This document shows, piece by piece, positions 63,966 through 64,000 of a stretch of 64,000 nucleotides of DNA; the first letter of the stretch is position 1; every line of letters begins with the position of its first letter. The translations under genes and the position numbers were made by a program. Where the stretch lies: the NCBI RefSeq assembly GCF_007993035.1, contig NZ_VOOS01000005.1:1-64000 (forward strand), written 5' to 3'. Under the pieces are notes generated by a model. It had not been told where the DNA came from, ran no database searches, and saw only the letters and a list, made by a program, of their open reading frames with translations. Source of the DNA: Vicingus serpentipes (lineage in GTDB: Bacteria > Bacteroidota > Bacteroidia > Flavobacteriales_E > Vicingaceae).

Positions 63966-64000
63966 GAATTTATATTGAACTCTCTATTATTTCTTTTGCT

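Noticed and set aside
1-64000. Search for tRNA, rRNA, CRISPR, insertion sequences, integrases and attachment sites
   Set aside because: No cloverleaf, repeat-spacer pattern, transposase motif or integrase was recognised by eye; a covariance and HMM scan would be needed to exclude them fully.

Overview
The window is AT-rich DNA from a member of the Bacteroidota, most likely Flavobacteriia. Supporting signs are several exact TAnnTTTG promoter elements upstream of start codons, proteins with type IX secretion (gliding-type) C-terminal domains, Bacteroidota-specific families (DUF4290, DUF4924, DUF4153, DUF5916, a PID-CTERM-like protein), a DnaJ with a shortened zinc finger and a ribosomal protein S16 with a long Ala/Glu tail. 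I found no rRNA, tRNA, CRISPR array, insertion sequence or phage gene. Coding density is high. No gene-free stretch exceeds 300 bases; the largest (about 200-240 bases: 2113-2351, 25534-25762, 39862-40091, 42519-42743, 63789-64000) are described where they hold anything.

Region 1 (1-2112): the 5' part of a large secreted repeat adhesin-like protein, and a small secreted protein. Region 2 (2352-15730) is the most unusual block and is almost entirely on the minus strand. It encodes two KAS III-type ketosynthases, an acyl carrier protein, a short-chain reductase, a polyprenyl-phosphate-type glycosyltransferase, a GNAT acyltransferase, three LpxO/AspH-like hydroxylases, two sulfotransferases, an MBOAT O-acyltransferase with an SGNH partner, and a GT-C/TPR membrane glycosyltransferase. 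Together they look like a pathway that builds a short acyl group and a lipid-linked sugar, then hydroxylates, sulfates and O-acylates a surface glycan or glycolipid. This is the best candidate for an undescribed system.

Region 3 (15880-24462), plus strand housekeeping: UvrD/PcrA helicase, DUF4290, MurA (with Asp in place of the fosfomycin-reactive Cys), a TlpA-like thioredoxin, GrpE, DnaJ and a UbiD decarboxylase. Region 4 (24524-33768): a 48-residue Cys-rich protein, an Smr protein, a DUF1987/SiaC protein, a LytS/LytR-type two-component pair, an M61 peptidase, an OmpH-like chaperone and a T9SS cargo protein. Region 5 (33769-44793): FdhD, TrmN6, an ECF sigma factor with a cognate anti-sigma-like PKD protein, RsmI, ChrA, a TonB C-terminal-domain protein, a compositionally distinct DUF5916 protein, and DUF4153 followed by a 49-residue glycine-zipper protein. 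Region 6 (44837-49969): a candidate metal-uptake module (TonB receptor, lipoprotein, His-rich small protein), ThiL and a YdcF-like protein with a disturbed 5' end.

Region 7 (50073-56231): a complete sufA-B-C-D-S-E plus DUF59 operon with a recognisable promoter, then a PID-CTERM-like small protein. Region 8 (56235-64000): a membrane-fused spermidine synthase homologue, rpsP-rimM, a four-gene overlapping operon containing a group III truncated haemoglobin, and a TonB receptor under a clear TPP riboswitch, hence a likely thiamine or thiamine-precursor transporter.
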